Of a DNA stretch of 64,000 nucleotides, positions 37,179 to 47,012 are shown one piece after another (within the stretch, counting starts at the first letter, position 1; every line of letters starts with the position of its first letter). The position numbers and the translations under genes are program-made. The stretch is from contig NZ_AUKC01000005.1 in NCBI RefSeq assembly GCF_000424545.1, positions 1-64,000 of the forward strand, written 5' to 3'. The notes below the pieces were generated by a model that ran no database searches, was not told where the DNA came from, and worked only from the letters and a program-made list of their open reading frames with translations. Source of the stretch: Butyrivibrio sp. NC3005. Lineage in GTDB: Bacteria; Bacillota; Clostridia; Lachnospirales; Lachnospiraceae.

Positions 37179-40100
37179 TTACAACCCCTGATCTTTGCAA
37201 AACTGGTCAAACTGTTGTCTGTTCATAAGTATTTTTCTTGGTTTTGTACCTTCGCCATCTCCAACTACTCCCGCATCACAAAGCTGATCCATAATTCTGG
37301 CCGCTCTATTAAATCCAATCTTGAAAACGCGTTGAAGAGTACCAATTGAAGCTTTTTCTTTTTCTATAATAAAATTGCCTGCTTCTCTAAAATATTCATC
37401 ACGATCATTATTTTTACCAAAAATACTACCGCATCCTCCTTCGATACTTTGCATCTGTTCCTGTATCGAAGCATCATAGTTGTCATCACTATTTTTCTTG
37501 ACAAAATCCGTAATTTTCTGAATTTCTGAATCCGACACAAATGCCCCCTGTATTCTAATTGGTTTACTCATGCTCTGAGGATAGAATAGCATATCGCCTT
37601 TTCCTAATAGCTTTTCCGCTCCATTCATATCAAGGATGGTACGGCTATCAGTACCGGATGAAACCGCAAATGCAATTCTACTTGGCATATTTGCCTTGAT
37701 AAGTCCTGTAATTACATCAACAGATGGGCGCTGTGTCGCAATTACCAAATGAATTCCAGCTGCTCTAGCAAGCTGAGCCAAACGACATATAGCATCTTCA
37801 ACTTCATTGGCAGAAACCATCATTAAATCCGCAAGCTCATCTACTATTACCACTATCTTAGGCAATTTTTCCAAATTTTCATTTTCTGAAGCATTGGCCA
37901 TAACATACTCATTGTATCCCTTTAGGTCACGAACCTCTGCATCTGCGAAAAGTTTGTAACGTTTGGTCATCTCCGCCACAGCCCAGTTAAGCGCTGCTGC
38001 GGCTTTCTTTGGATCTGTAACAACAGGTATTAATAAGTGAGGTATTCCGTTGTAAACAGATAACTCAACAACCTTAGGATCAATCATAATCATTTTAACA
38101 TCTTCAGGTGATGTCTTATATATCAATGACAAAATCATAGTATTAATACATACTGATTTACCTGAACCTGTAGCTCCGGCTATTAGAACATGAGGCATCT
38201 TCGCAATATCTGTTACTATTGTCTTTCCCCCAATATCTTTTCCAACAGCAAAAGACAATCCGGCTTTTGATTCTTTGAATTCTTTCGATTCCAAGAGTTC
38301 GCGCAAAGTAACTGTAACTGTTTCTTTATTAGGAACCTCGATACCCACCGCGGGTTTTCCCGGTATTGGTGCTTCAATTCTAATATCTGTGGCAGCAAGA
38401 TTCAGCTTAATATCATCAGAAAGATTAACAATCTTTGATACCTTAACACCTACTTCTGGCTGCAACTCATATCTTGTTACTGCCGGTCCCTGACTAATAT
38501 CTGTAACCGTTACATTAACACCAAAAGTCTTTAATGTTTTCTCAAGTTTAAGCGCTGTTTCCTTTAAATCCTTCGCAGAATCTGTGTTAGCATTCTTGTC
38601 TCCCTGTTTTAGTAAATTAAGTGGAGGAAAAATATATTTCCTTGGTCTTTTTGGTTGTGGTCTTTCATCCAAAGATTTAGCAGGTGATTGCACTACTTTT
38701 GTATCATTGTTATTAGCTATCTTTGTGCCATTATTATAACTAATCTCTCCAGGCATATATGAAGGTGCCTTTGCCAAAGAAGAAATTTTCTGTTTCTCCG
38801 AACTTGCAGAGATATGATCTTGCGAATGAATTGCGTAGCCTTCATCGGAAAAGCCATTACCCTGATCCTTCATAATAGTCTTTCCGCCTGCATGAATAGG
38901 AATATCTGGCAATTCTTCTGCTTCATCATTTTTAGCCAATCTTGCAACAGGCTTTTTTGATGTAAAATCATCTGTGATTTCGACCATATCTTCATCGACA
39001 TCCTGAATTTTATCATAATAATCATCATAGTCTGAATCAATATCTTCTGAAATTTCCGGAATGTCATATTCCTCTTCCAAGTAAGAATCATCGAATTCTT
39101 CGTCATCTGTTTTTGATAAATTACCATTATAATCAGAAGGTGTGTTTTCAAAACAAGAAGTTCCTCGTAGATTTGTTTTCTTAACTTCATCAAGCAAAAC
39201 ATCACGCATCTTTTCGTAATCATCTTCATTTTTATTTACATCTTTGCTTGGTATAATCTCATCCTGGCTTTCATTTGGCTCTTCATAGAAATTATCATAA
39301 GAGTCCTCTTTAAAGCCATCATTATTACGAGTTTCCTGGTCAAAAAAGTCTGAACTATCGTCCATATATCCATGAATTCTTGGACCATCCAACATGATTT
39401 TTTCTTGTCCATTTGATTCCTCTTTAAGCGGAAGATATTCTTCACCTTCATTTAATATAATCTCATGAATATCATCGCAGGCGCTTTTTCCATCTGGAAT
39501 AAACAAATCATCATTTCCGGAAATCTGAAGAGCTTTCTCAAATGATACTTCATCTATATTTTCATCAATATCATCAGATATTTTCAGATTGATGTCACCT
39601 ATTCCATGTGCTTTTCTATTAAGTCGAAGAAGTACTTCATCTTCTTTAAGCTGCGACATCATTCTCTTTTGATGTTCTAATTGCTTTCTCTTTTCTTCTA
39701 TTCTTGAACAACGTTCTAGAGCCTGATTTTTATAATAGATTGCATCTTCTCTAGCTCTTTCTCCAAGGATAATCCCGCCCTTTTTCAGTTCGCTAATAAG
39801 AGATCTTTGTGACAAAATAACTATACAAATTGCTGCTAATACAAGTAGTAAAAGGATAGTTCCTACTATAGAAATAGAATGTCTCAAAAAATATGCTACA
39901 GAACCAAAAATAACGCCTCCACCATTTTTATTCTCAACTGCAGTTTCAAATATTCTTGCAATATCATAAGAAGGCTCAAGTGTCCTACCTGTAGACAATT
40001 CAAAAGAAATTCCAATATCAAAAACAAGTCCAAGACCTGCAAGTATTTTGCGTACAGCAAGTGTAGAACCTTCATTTGAAATATAAAAAACAGCAGCAAA

Positions 40101-40436
40101 AGAAATAATTGGAGGCATAAGATATGCCAGCGCTCCGAACATTCCGAACATTACCTGACTTAGTGCTGATCCAATTACTCCGCAAATCCCGAAATTACAT
40201 AAAAAGAAATAAATAGCAACCGTAATAAGGACAAGAGCAAGTATTTCACTTTTAAGTTCATATCCTTCTTCGCTGACTACCCCAAAAGATCTTTCAGACT
40301 TGCTCTGAGCAGCCTTTGACTCAATTCCTTTTCTCCTTGATGAATTCCTTGATGTAGCATCACTCTTTTTTCTAGCCGAGGATCTGGCTGTTGTTGACCG
40401 ATTATTTGAATTAACACTCAATTTGTCATCTCCCAT
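37179..40436 (-). CDS. ftsK: DNA translocase FtsK/SpoIIIE with an unusually long acidic linker
   Basis: 1085 aa chromosome-segregation motor at the division septum. Four hydrophobic segments lie within residues ~65-210. A linker of about 400 residues, very rich in Asp/Glu/Asn/Ser, follows (~residues 215-620). The motor has Walker [14 protein letters not shown] near 750 and Walker [14 protein letters not shown] near 863. The winged-helix gamma domain that reads KOPS-like sites is at the C-terminus ([20 protein letters not shown]). Most SpoIIIE proteins are near 780-800 aa, so the linker is expanded. No good RBS is visible at ATG 40436. Confidence 0.95.
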   Translation of the reverse strand: MGDDKLSVNSNNRSTTARSSARKKSDATSRNSSRRKGIESKAAQSKSERSFGVVSEEGYELKSEILALVLITVAIYFFLCNFGICGVIGSALSQVMFGMFGALAYLMPPIISFAAVFYISNEGSTLAVRKILAGLGLVFDIGISFELSTGRTLEPSYDIARIFETAVENKNGGGVIFGSVAYFLRHSISIVGTILLLLVLAAICIVILSQRSLISELKKGGIILGERAREDAIYYKNQALERCSRIEEKRKQLEHQKRMMSQLKEDEVLLRLNRKAHGIGDINLKISDDIDENIDEVSFEKALQISGNDDLFIPDGKSACDDIHEIILNEGEEYLPLKEESNGQEKIMLDGPRIHGYMDDSSDFFDQETRNNDGFKEDSYDNFYEEPNESQDEIIPSKDVNKNEDDYEKMRDVLLDEVKKTNLRGTSCFENTPSDYNGNLSKTDDEEFDDSYLEEEYDIPEISEDIDSDYDDYYDKIQDVDEDMVEITDDFTSKKPVARLAKNDEAEELPDIPIHAGGKTIMKDQGNGFSDEGYAIHSQDHISASSEKQKISSLAKAPSYMPGEISYNNGTKIANNNDTKVVQSPAKSLDERPQPKRPRKYIFPPLNLLKQGDKNANTDSAKDLKETALKLEKTLKTFGVNVTVTDISQGPAVTRYELQPEVGVKVSKIVNLSDDIKLNLAATDIRIEAPIPGKPAVGIEVPNKETVTVTLRELLESKEFKESKAGLSFAVGKDIGGKTIVTDIAKMPHVLIAGATGSGKSVCINTMILSLIYKTSPEDVKMIMIDPKVVELSVYNGIPHLLIPVVTDPKKAAAALNWAVAEMTKRYKLFADAEVRDLKGYNEYVMANASENENLEKLPKIVVIVDELADLMMVSANEVEDAICRLAQLARAAGIHLVIATQRPSVDVITGLIKANMPSRIAFAVSSGTDSRTILDMNGAEKLLGKGDMLFYPQSMSKPIRIQGAFVSDSEIQKITDFVKKNSDDNYDASIQEQMQSIEGGCGSIFGKNNDRDEYFREAGNFIIEKEKASIGTLQRVFKIGFNRAARIMDQLCDAGVVGDGEGTKPRKILMNRQQFDQFCKDQGL

Positions 40437-40567
40437 AATTGTATTTTTCTTAGAGCGTCAAAATAAATTTTTATGCACTCAGATTAGTATATCATTTTAA
40501 AGATTCTTATGCTATACTTTTACTGTCTTATGTTCGCCACAAGAATATGTTTGTTATTAATATCAAA

Positions 40568-40606
40568 AAGCAGGTAGCAAAGCTATAGATTTTTTGCTAT
40601 CCTATA
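40568..40606 (+). repeat. hairpin in ftsK / unknown-gene divergent intergenic
   Basis: AGGTAGCAAA/TTTGCTATCCT forms an imperfect stem around 40570-40606, with CTATAGATTTTTT between; this resembles the TCATAGATTTTTG end of repeat copy 1 and may be a decayed fragment. The rest of 40437-40641 is AT-rich and probably holds divergent promoters for ftsK and the next gene. Confidence 0.3.
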
Positions 40607-40641
40607 TATTGTTTTTTTACAGATTTAACAGGAGTAGAAAC

Positions 40642-41217
40642 ATGGAATTTAAACAGGTTATTGATTCAAGTGCACTTAAACAGGTTGGAAACGATACTTC
40701 CGCCTTCAAAATCGGAGATGTTGCTTCTAAGTGCCGACTTATGAAAACTGAAAATGGTATCAAGGTCGATTTCAACTACACCGGTCCTAATGCTAGCAGC
40801 TATCTTCAATATGTTGAGAAACACAGAGAAGAACTCACCGAATATTTAATGAATCCTGATGTGGCTGATTTCTACGAGTGGATGGAACTTAGCCATCAGA
40901 CACCTCTTACGCTCAAAAAGCATGAAAAGGAAAATCTTATCCTCTTCGTTGACTTCAATCCTAATACATGTGTTATGGAAACAGGTATTTCAGATGAAAA
41001 CATCACAATGAAGCTTGGAGCTCCTCTCGTTCACATGAACATCGGCGAGATGTCACGTAATGACTTTAAGCTTGGAATTTACAATATGCTTCTTCTTGCT
41101 GATGAAATTGCACTTGCAATGGGAAATGAAAATCTTCGCAAGATGGCTAACATTGAGATGGTTAAAACATATCTTGCTGAAATCTATGACAAATATACAG
41201 AACAGCCTGAAATTTAA
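40642..41217 (+). CDS. conserved protein of unknown function (191 aa)
   Basis: Not recognised. A soluble 191-aa acidic protein with no signal peptide or membrane segment; predicted mixed alpha/beta. The codons favour C-ending forms (AAC, TTC, CTC) more than neighbours do, which suggests strong expression. The start ATG 40642 has CAGGAG 9 nt upstream. It is monocistronic, with a strong terminator. The C-terminal half is rich in Met/Leu/Ala helices. Confidence 0.82.
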   Translation: MEFKQVIDSSALKQVGNDTSAFKIGDVASKCRLMKTENGIKVDFNYTGPNASSYLQYVEKHREELTEYLMNPDVADFYEWMELSHQTPLTLKKHEKENLILFVDFNPNTCVMETGISDENITMKLGAPLVHMNIGEMSRNDFKLGIYNMLLLADEIALAMGNENLRKMANIEMVKTYLAEIYDKYTEQPEI

Positions 41218-41262
41218 TTATTGCTGGCAAATAATATTTGTATGAACCCTAAAATTAAAAAT

Positions 41263-41306
41263 TCCCCTTATATTCGTATTATCTACAGAATATAAGGGGA
41301 TTTTTT
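41263..41306. terminator. bidirectional terminator between the 191-aa gene and proB
   Basis: A perfect 13-bp stem TCCCCTTATATTC/GAATATAAGGGGA (41263-41275/41288-41300) followed by T6. An A run on the other side lets it serve proB on the minus strand too. Confidence 0.9.
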
Positions 41307-42102
41307 AATTCTTTCCAACAAAAAGTGTTCCCACTACCTTCTTATCAGCAATATCATATAATAATTCTGGTTTCTGACCATTTACTATCAAAACATCAAT
41401 TCCATGACTTGTTGCAAGTTTCGCTGCTTCAAGTTTGGTAATCATACCGCCTGTTCCTCTGTTAGAACCTGACCCTCCGGCATTTCTCATCAAATTATCA
41501 TCTATTTCTTCTACACGGCTTATAAGCTTTGCGCCTGGATTCTCATGAGGATTAGAATCATAAAAGCCCTCAATATCCGACAGTATAACAAGCTTGGACG
41601 CATTGGCAAATACTGCTACTATAGCTGATAACTTATCATTATCAGAAAAAAGTTTCTGATCTGATTCAATCTCAGTGTGGCTTATAGAGTCATTTTCATT
41701 AACTATAGGAATTATATGGTTTTCTAACAAAGCCTCAAGAGTATTCGTTAGGTTTTCTCTTCTTTCAGGAATCTGAACATCTTCATTACTAAGAAGAATC
41801 TGTCCGACCATTCGATTATATTCTCCAAAAAGCTTATCATATAAATGCATTAGTTCAAGCTGTCCTACAGAAGCTGCTGCCTGCTTCATTCTAAGTTCTT
41901 TTGGTTTTTGCGCAAGTCGCATCTTATTTGCTCCAACTGCTATTGCACCAGAACTAACTAATATAAGATCGTACCCAAGATTCTCCATTCCAGATAATGC
42001 TCTGCATAAAAGATCCATTTCGCGAATATTTATATCACCGTTCTCATTAGTAAGTGTGGATGTTCCGACTTTTACAACAATTCTTTTTTTAGAAAGTGCC
42101 AT
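41305..42102 (-). CDS. proB: glutamate 5-kinase
   Basis: First step of proline synthesis, ATP + L-glutamate to glutamyl-5-phosphate. 265 aa: the amino-acid kinase domain only, without the C-terminal PUA domain found in E. coli ProB. Motifs: KRIVVKVGTSTLTNENG at the N-terminus, NENDSIS, GSNRGTGGMITKLEAAK. ATG 42102 is chosen because GGAGG lies 6 nt upstream and homologues start here. proA is not adjacent. Repeat copy 3 lies upstream. Confidence 0.93.
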   Translation of the reverse strand: MALSKKRIVVKVGTSTLTNENGDINIREMDLLCRALSGMENLGYDLILVSSGAIAVGANKMRLAQKPKELRMKQAAASVGQLELMHLYDKLFGEYNRMVGQILLSNEDVQIPERRENLTNTLEALLENHIIPIVNENDSISHTEIESDQKLFSDNDKLSAIVAVFANASKLVILSDIEGFYDSNPHENPGAKLISRVEEIDDNLMRNAGGSGSNRGTGGMITKLEAAKLATSHGIDVLIVNGQKPELLYDIADKKVVGTLFVGKN

Positions 42103-42131
42103 TTTTTCCTCCATCAGCTCCAAATTAAAAA

Positions 42132-42229
42132 CTATAACCGTACAGACCAAAATTTGTCGTCAGATAAATTTTGTCCTTCGAAGCAGGATTCTTGCTGATG
42201 ATTATCCTAAATCTTAGCAAGAAGTCATA
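42132..42229 (+). repeat. dispersed multi-hairpin repeat, copy 3 (5'-truncated)
   Basis: Shares the last ~100 nt of copies 1 and 2 but lacks the 5' arm of the first stem. In stem 2, GATAAATTTT replaces GACAAATTTT, and in stem 4, TTAGCAAGAA replaces TCAGCAAGAA; both changes turn G-C into G-T pairs on this strand. One position in the small third stem is mismatched. Confidence 0.8.
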
Positions 42230-42306
42230 TTTATTCATATTAACATATTTATTTATACGCAACAAGGAATTGAAATCTGCATAAATACATTTATGTCCAT
42301 TGCAAA

Positions 42307-42338
42307 ACTCCCGCAAATATCAATATACTTGCGGGAGT
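42307..42338 (-). terminator. flgE terminator
   Basis: A perfect 10-bp stem ACTCCCGCAA/TTGCGGGAGT (42307-42316/42329-42338), followed on the minus strand by a short T run. Confidence 0.75.
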
Positions 42339-42394
42339 TCTCTATTCTTTTATTCTTTTATTTTTTCAATCTTTTATTCAAATCATTTGATTTT

Positions 42395-43654
42395 TTATGC
42401 TTTCTTAAGCTGTTTCAATTCCTGTAGCATTGAATCTGACGTTGTGATAACTCTGCTATTAGCCTGAAATGCCCTTTGAGCAGTAATCATCTTTGTAAAC
42501 TCATCTGCAAGATCAACATTAGATGACTCGAGAACACCTGTTGTAATCGATCCTCCTTCTGCATCAACTGTGCCATATGTTGGTTCACCCGACGCTGCAC
42601 TTACCGAATACAGATTATCTCCTTCGCTTATAAGACCGCTTGAATTAGCAAATACTGCCGTTGCAATCTGTGCAATATCGTTGCTATTTCCATTAGAATA
42701 TACAGCTGATACTGTACCATCTTTTGATACAGCAATATTAGTTAGAATTCCTTCTGGTTTTCCAGTTCCTTCAAATACTCCATCATCATTGCTTGTACCT
42801 TTTATCAACGATAAATCAGATTTTCCGCCATTAGCATATGTGGTAAGCTTATCTAAATTAACCGTAAGTCCAGTTGTGCCAATCGTAAAATTAGCCGTAG
42901 CAGCACTTGTTAATTTTCCTGTAGCTGGACTAAATTCAAGTTCAGCCGTTCCAGTAACATCTACTGTTTCTCCTGGTTCTTTTGGATCTATTGCCTTTTT
43001 TGCTTCCAACGTATAATGGTTATCATCCTGTTTTTTAATATTAAAAATCAGTGTATACTGTCCACTTTCTCCATTATAATACATCGAACCGACTACATCT
43101 TTTCCTTCAGCACCAAAGCTATCATCTCTTGCATCGATATTGCCATAGAGCGTAACTGATGCTGTTGCTTCGCCTGCACTCTTTAACAGTGCTTCACTCT
43201 TTACTTGTATTCTGTCACCAATTCCTCCACCGGCTAAAGGCTTTAGATATAATCCTTTTGAATTTACAAGATAACCTTCATTATCAACTTTAAAGGAACC
43301 ATCTCTAGTGTAGTAGGTTTCTGTATTAGCCAAATCTCCTACTACAAAAAAGCTGTCGCCATTAATCATCATATCAAAAGGCTCACCTGTTGTCTGATAA
43401 TTACCCTGTTTACCTATATTAGCCTTAATAGCAGAAACTCTTCCTCCAAGACCAACTTGTTTTGCATTAACTGCAGCAGTATTAGGTGTCGCCGCTGTTG
43501 CTCTAGACATGTTCTGATATAAGACATCTGAAAATGTAGTCGAACTAGATTTATACGCATTCGTATTGACATTGGCAACGTTATTTCCTATTACGTCCAG
43601 TTCCGTCTGATGAATATTCAAACCGGAGACGCCTGACCAAAGTGATCTAAGCAT
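42395..43654 (-). CDS. flgE: flagellar hook protein FlgE
   Basis: Structural hook subunit, 419 aa, secreted by the flagellar type III apparatus (no signal peptide). The N-terminal rod/hook/filament motif MLRSLWSGVSGLNIHQTELD and NNVANVNTNAYK, and the C-terminal SNVDLADEFTKMITAQRAFQ, define the family. The start is ATG 43654 (homologues begin ML/MM-RS-L); AGAGG lies about 5 nt upstream. Unusually it is not inside a flagellar operon here: the neighbours are unknown genes. c-di-GMP genes elsewhere in the window fit a motile organism. Confidence 0.94.
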   Translation of the reverse strand: MLRSLWSGVSGLNIHQTELDVIGNNVANVNTNAYKSSSTTFSDVLYQNMSRATAATPNTAAVNAKQVGLGGRVSAIKANIGKQGNYQTTGEPFDMMINGDSFFVVGDLANTETYYTRDGSFKVDNEGYLVNSKGLYLKPLAGGGIGDRIQVKSEALLKSAGEATASVTLYGNIDARDDSFGAEGKDVVGSMYYNGESGQYTLIFNIKKQDDNHYTLEAKKAIDPKEPGETVDVTGTAELEFSPATGKLTSAATANFTIGTTGLTVNLDKLTTYANGGKSDLSLIKGTSNDDGVFEGTGKPEGILTNIAVSKDGTVSAVYSNGNSNDIAQIATAVFANSSGLISEGDNLYSVSAASGEPTYGTVDAEGGSITTGVLESSNVDLADEFTKMITAQRAFQANSRVITTSDSMLQELKQLKKA

Positions 43655-43779
43655 AAAAACCTCTTTTCTTGTATGCATCCGCCTGTACATCCTTGTAGCG
43701 TCGCCATCCATGCTTTTATAGTTATGTCATCATCCTTGAAAACATCTATACTTTCTCTCTATACAAATTATCGGATAGA

Positions 43780-44067
43780 TTATTTGTTTTTCTTATAATT
43801 TTTTCCATCCTGAAGAAAAGCTTTCAAAGGATTGACATTTTTGGCCATATCAAGTATGACTGCTTTCTGATTGTGCATATATGCAGTTAATACAGCTTTT
43901 TCTTCATCTGTAAATCCGTTGTTACTAGTAATAATTCCCGAAAAAACTTCACCTTCTGCCTCTCTCTTACCATCTGAAAAAATTACATAAACAGATTTTT
44001 CACCTTGCTTATTCCTTACTATTCCAGAAACTGACATTTGCATTTCTGCAGGTATTTTTGCACTCAT
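43780..44067 (-). CDS. small protein of unknown function (95 aa) next to flgE
   Basis: Not recognised. A soluble 95-aa protein; SVYVIFSDGKREAEGEVFSGII suggests a small beta-rich fold, and the C-terminal 40 residues look helical with a Lys-rich end. It ends about 125 nt before the flgE start on the same strand and may be co-transcribed with it, so a flagellar role is possible but unsupported. Confidence 0.6.
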   Translation of the reverse strand: MSAKIPAEMQMSVSGIVRNKQGEKSVYVIFSDGKREAEGEVFSGIITSNNGFTDEEKAVLTAYMHNQKAVILDMAKNVNPLKAFLQDGKNYKKNK

Positions 44068-44253
44068 TGTTTTCTCCCATTATTATTATTTTATTTACAA
44101 TAACTCTTTTTATTTTTCGGCAAAAAAATGGAAAGTTTTTATACATTAAATCATTATTTTTTTATCAAAGATTAGTTAATTGTTTGTAAAAAAAAGACGA
44201 TATAGCTTTTGATGCTGAATATGATTTTTATTCTTTTCTAGAAAGGAGATAGT

Positions 44254-44415
44254 ATGGATATTTATATTTGTGGACCGTGTGGTTATGAATATGATCCAAT
44301 TGTAGGAGATCCTGAACATGGTATCGAACCTGGTACACCATTTGATAAGCTTCCTGACGACTGGGTATGTCCTGTATGTGGTGTAAGCAAAGATATGTTC
44401 GAAAAGAAAGAATAA
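44254..44415 (+). CDS. rubredoxin
   Basis: 53-aa electron carrier with one mononuclear Fe(Cys)4 site. The sequence has the two CxxC knuckles, C6-x2-C9 ([12 protein letters not shown]) and C39-x2-C42 (WVCPVCGV), with the typical spacing and the [11 protein letters not shown] block between. RBS AAAGGAG (44242-44248) precedes ATG. It is monocistronic with its own terminator. In anaerobes rubredoxin supplies electrons to rubrerythrin or oxygen-detoxifying flavoproteins, but none lies adjacent. Confidence 0.96.
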   Translation: MDIYICGPCGYEYDPIVGDPEHGIEPGTPFDKLPDDWVCPVCGVSKDMFEKKE

Positions 44416-44440
44416 ACATATAAAAATACTATACTCAAAA

Positions 44441-44495
44441 AATGCGTGAATTTTTGTTTCCAAACTTCAAAAATTCACGCATTTTTATTTTTTAC
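44441..44495. terminator. rubredoxin terminator (bidirectional)
   Basis: A long stem (44441-44456 with 44468-44483, TGCGTGAATTTTTG paired to CAAAAATTCACGCA) followed by TTTTTATTTTTT. Confidence 0.9.
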
Positions 44496-44500
44496 CATTA

Positions 44501-45091
44501 TCATCCAGATATATCAATGTGTTTACCAATTTTGGTTTCCTCTTCTAATAATTCTTCCTCATTTAATATTACAAAAAGAGTAAATGAAACGCTTTTTTCT
44601 ATCTGTATTCCATAACCTTTAACTTTTTCTTTAGGAAGAGTTTTCTTTGGAACAATACTGTGAATACTTTTACGTAGTATCTCATCTATCTTAGATGCAT
44701 ACATTCTATTTACAGCCATTTTTTCCACTATTTCTTCTTCAAGAAGAATCATCATTATGCCTTGTCTTGCGAAATTGGCTGATTTTTTCTTGGCTTTTTC
44801 TTTGTACTTTTCCTGAATAAGAATAAATAAAAGCTCTGGATACTTTTGTTGAAGCTTATTATAAAAAGAAACAGCCCGACTACTTAGTTTGGGAATTCCA
44901 ATAAAATTTCCAAGAATATAATCAGAATTATCAGAATACTGCTTTTGGTCCTTATTCTTATCTTCGCTCTTCGAGTCCATTTCGTTTGAAAACTTTTCTT
45001 TGGTATTGGCGCTAGACAAAACAGGACTAGCCGCATATATCCTACTGGCTGCAGATACTTTACGAATTTTTCCAGAATCAAAATTTGTCAT
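44501..45091 (-). CDS. protein of unknown function (196 aa)
   Basis: Not recognised with confidence. Soluble and Lys/Glu/Ser-rich, with a disordered N-terminus (residues 1-60) and predicted helices after it. LSSRAVSFYNKLQQKYPELL recalls the DUF6033-type pattern seen in flagellar regions of Lachnospiraceae, but this is a weak impression. The ATG at 45091 has GGAGG 9 nt upstream. Confidence 0.65.
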   Translation of the reverse strand: MTNFDSGKIRKVSAASRIYAASPVLSSANTKEKFSNEMDSKSEDKNKDQKQYSDNSDYILGNFIGIPKLSSRAVSFYNKLQQKYPELLFILIQEKYKEKAKKKSANFARQGIMMILLEEEIVEKMAVNRMYASKIDEILRKSIHSIVPKKTLPKEKVKGYGIQIEKSVSFTLFVILNEEELLEEETKIGKHIDISG

Positions 45092-45207
45092 ATTTTTACC
45101 TCCATGTAAAAACACTGCACATCCTTGTGCTAATATTACTACTTCTTCTAATAAGTAACTTGATGTTATCAGACAATAATAGTCTTCATTAAATATATCG
45201 ACAATTA

Positions 45208-46107
45208 TTATAATTTCTGAATATACTGATTCATCGTATTTAAAACTCTTTTTTTATCAGCACTCCATAGCGGTGCAATAAGAAGCTTTTTGGGACCATC
45301 ACCTGTTATTCTGTGTATTACTATTTCCTTTGGCAACCTTTTTAGGCACTCTCCAACTACATAACAGTATTCTTCCAAAGTAAAAACTTTGAAAGGATTA
45401 TCCATAAATCTTCTTCCAAGTTCAGTTCCTTTAAGCACATGCAAGAGCTGCAGCTTAATGCCATCAAGTCTTGGTGTAAGTCTTGCAAGGTAATCTACTG
45501 TTTCAAGCATTTCATCTACTGTTTCATCAGGCAACCCCAAAATAACATGTACTATAACAATTGCACCTATCTGCTTTAATCTTTGGTATGTCTTATCAAA
45601 AACAGAGAGTTCATATCCTCTATTTATAGCCTTGGCACTTTTTTCATGAATGGTCTGAAGTCCAAGTTCAATATAAACATCTCCCTGTACCACAAGTTCT
45701 GAAATCATTTCATATATTTCGTCATTAAAACAATCTGGTCTTGTACCAATTGACAGCGCTACAATTCCAGGCTCATGAAATGCATCCATATATAGCTTTT
45801 TCAATCTGTCTGCATCGCCATAAGTATTGGAATAAGATTGAAAATACGCTATATATTTCCGTTCATTAATACCAATATTCTTCGGAAACTTAGCATCAAC
45901 TTTCTTTTTGGCATCTTCAATCTGTTTTCTTATATCATCCCCTTTTGATGCAAAATCTCCAGAACCACCTTCTGAACAGAAGGTGCAGCCTCCTGTAGAT
46001 ATTGTTCCATCCCTATTAGGACAACTGCACCCACTTGAAAGAGACAATCTATAAACTTTTGTCCCGTATCTTTGTTTAAAAAATTCTGACGCACTTGTAT
46101 ATTTCAT
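45208..46107 (-). CDS. radical SAM protein, TIGR01212/YhcC family
   Basis: 299 aa. The Cys-rich motif binding the 4Fe-4S/SAM is CSCPNRDGTISTGGCTFC, characteristic of the TIGR01212 family, followed by YIELGLQTIHEKSAKAINRG and VHVILGLPDE. The reaction is unknown. ATG 46107 is preferred over the TTG at 46122. It is 18 nt after hflC and may be in the hflKC operon. Confidence 0.9.
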   Translation of the reverse strand: MKYTSASEFFKQRYGTKVYRLSLSSGCSCPNRDGTISTGGCTFCSEGGSGDFASKGDDIRKQIEDAKKKVDAKFPKNIGINERKYIAYFQSYSNTYGDADRLKKLYMDAFHEPGIVALSIGTRPDCFNDEIYEMISELVVQGDVYIELGLQTIHEKSAKAINRGYELSVFDKTYQRLKQIGAIVIVHVILGLPDETVDEMLETVDYLARLTPRLDGIKLQLLHVLKGTELGRRFMDNPFKVFTLEEYCYVVGECLKRLPKEIVIHRITGDGPKKLLIAPLWSADKKRVLNTMNQYIQKL

Positions 46108-46125
46108 TATCCATACATCCAAAAA

Positions 46126-47010
46126 TCACTTACCATAAAGAATTCTTGCTAGCTCTGAATTCTTGTCCAGTATAATAGTCTTATTGCCTTTCAAAGACTT
46201 TTTGAGCATATCAAGACCTCTAAGATAGTTATAAAAATCAGCTTTTTCCGGTGAATCGTAAGCCTTTTTCAAAGTCTTCATATATTCAGCTTCACCTTCA
46301 GCCTTAAGCTTTTCTGCATCTTTTTGCGCATTAGCCTTAATTGTAACTACTTCTTTGTCTGTTTCATTCTTTATTTTCTGTGCCTCCGCCTTACCTTCTG
46401 CTGTAAAAGAAGCCGCGATATTATTTCTTTCAGAAATCATACGATCATAAACAGCCGCTTTGTTATCATCTGGAAGATCGAGAGCTTTAATCTGTGCCTG
46501 AACAATTTCGATTCCATAGCCATCCATATCTTCTCTGGCTTCCTTAGTTATAATCTGCATCAAAGCTTCACCCCTTGCTTCAATGACCTCATCCTGATCC
46601 ATCGAAGAAATAGCATTCTTTGTTGCATTATATACTGATGCTTCTATTCTTTCTTCTGCCCTTTCATTAATTGCATTAAGAGTCTTGAGAAATTTCAAAG
46701 GATCTGAAACTTTCCAAATCACATAGGTATCTGTAATCATAGACTTTTTATCCTTTGTAATAACATCTGAAGCCGGAATATCATACAAAATCATTTTAGC
46801 ACTGATACTCTGAGCGTCATCAACAAATGGAAGTTTTGCATGAAGACCCGTTTCTTTTTCAATAGAGACAACCTTACCAAAACGCTTTACAACTACATAT
46901 TCATTTGGACTTACTGAAAAAAGACATCCATGAAAAACAATGTACAAAACGCCAATAACAACTGCAAGAAAAATATAAAACTTCATCTGATTAACTTTTT
47001 TAGTTTCCAT
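46126..47010 (-). CDS. hflC: FtsH protease modulator HflC
   Basis: SPFH/prohibitin-domain membrane protein, 294 aa, with one N-terminal transmembrane segment (residues ~8-28) and the band-7 domain facing outwards. Forms a ring complex with HflK that regulates FtsH. EVIEARGEALMQIITKEAREDMDGYGI is the family's conserved coiled-coil entry. ATG 47010 is 2 nt from the hflK stop. Confidence 0.93.
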   Translation of the reverse strand: METKKVNQMKFYIFLAVVIGVLYIVFHGCLFSVSPNEYVVVKRFGKVVSIEKETGLHAKLPFVDDAQSISAKMILYDIPASDVITKDKKSMITDTYVIWKVSDPLKFLKTLNAINERAEERIEASVYNATKNAISSMDQDEVIEARGEALMQIITKEAREDMDGYGIEIVQAQIKALDLPDDNKAAVYDRMISERNNIAASFTAEGKAEAQKIKNETDKEVVTIKANAQKDAEKLKAEGEAEYMKTLKKAYDSPEKADFYNYLRGLDMLKKSLKGNKTIILDKNSELARILYGK

Positions 47011-47012
47011 GA

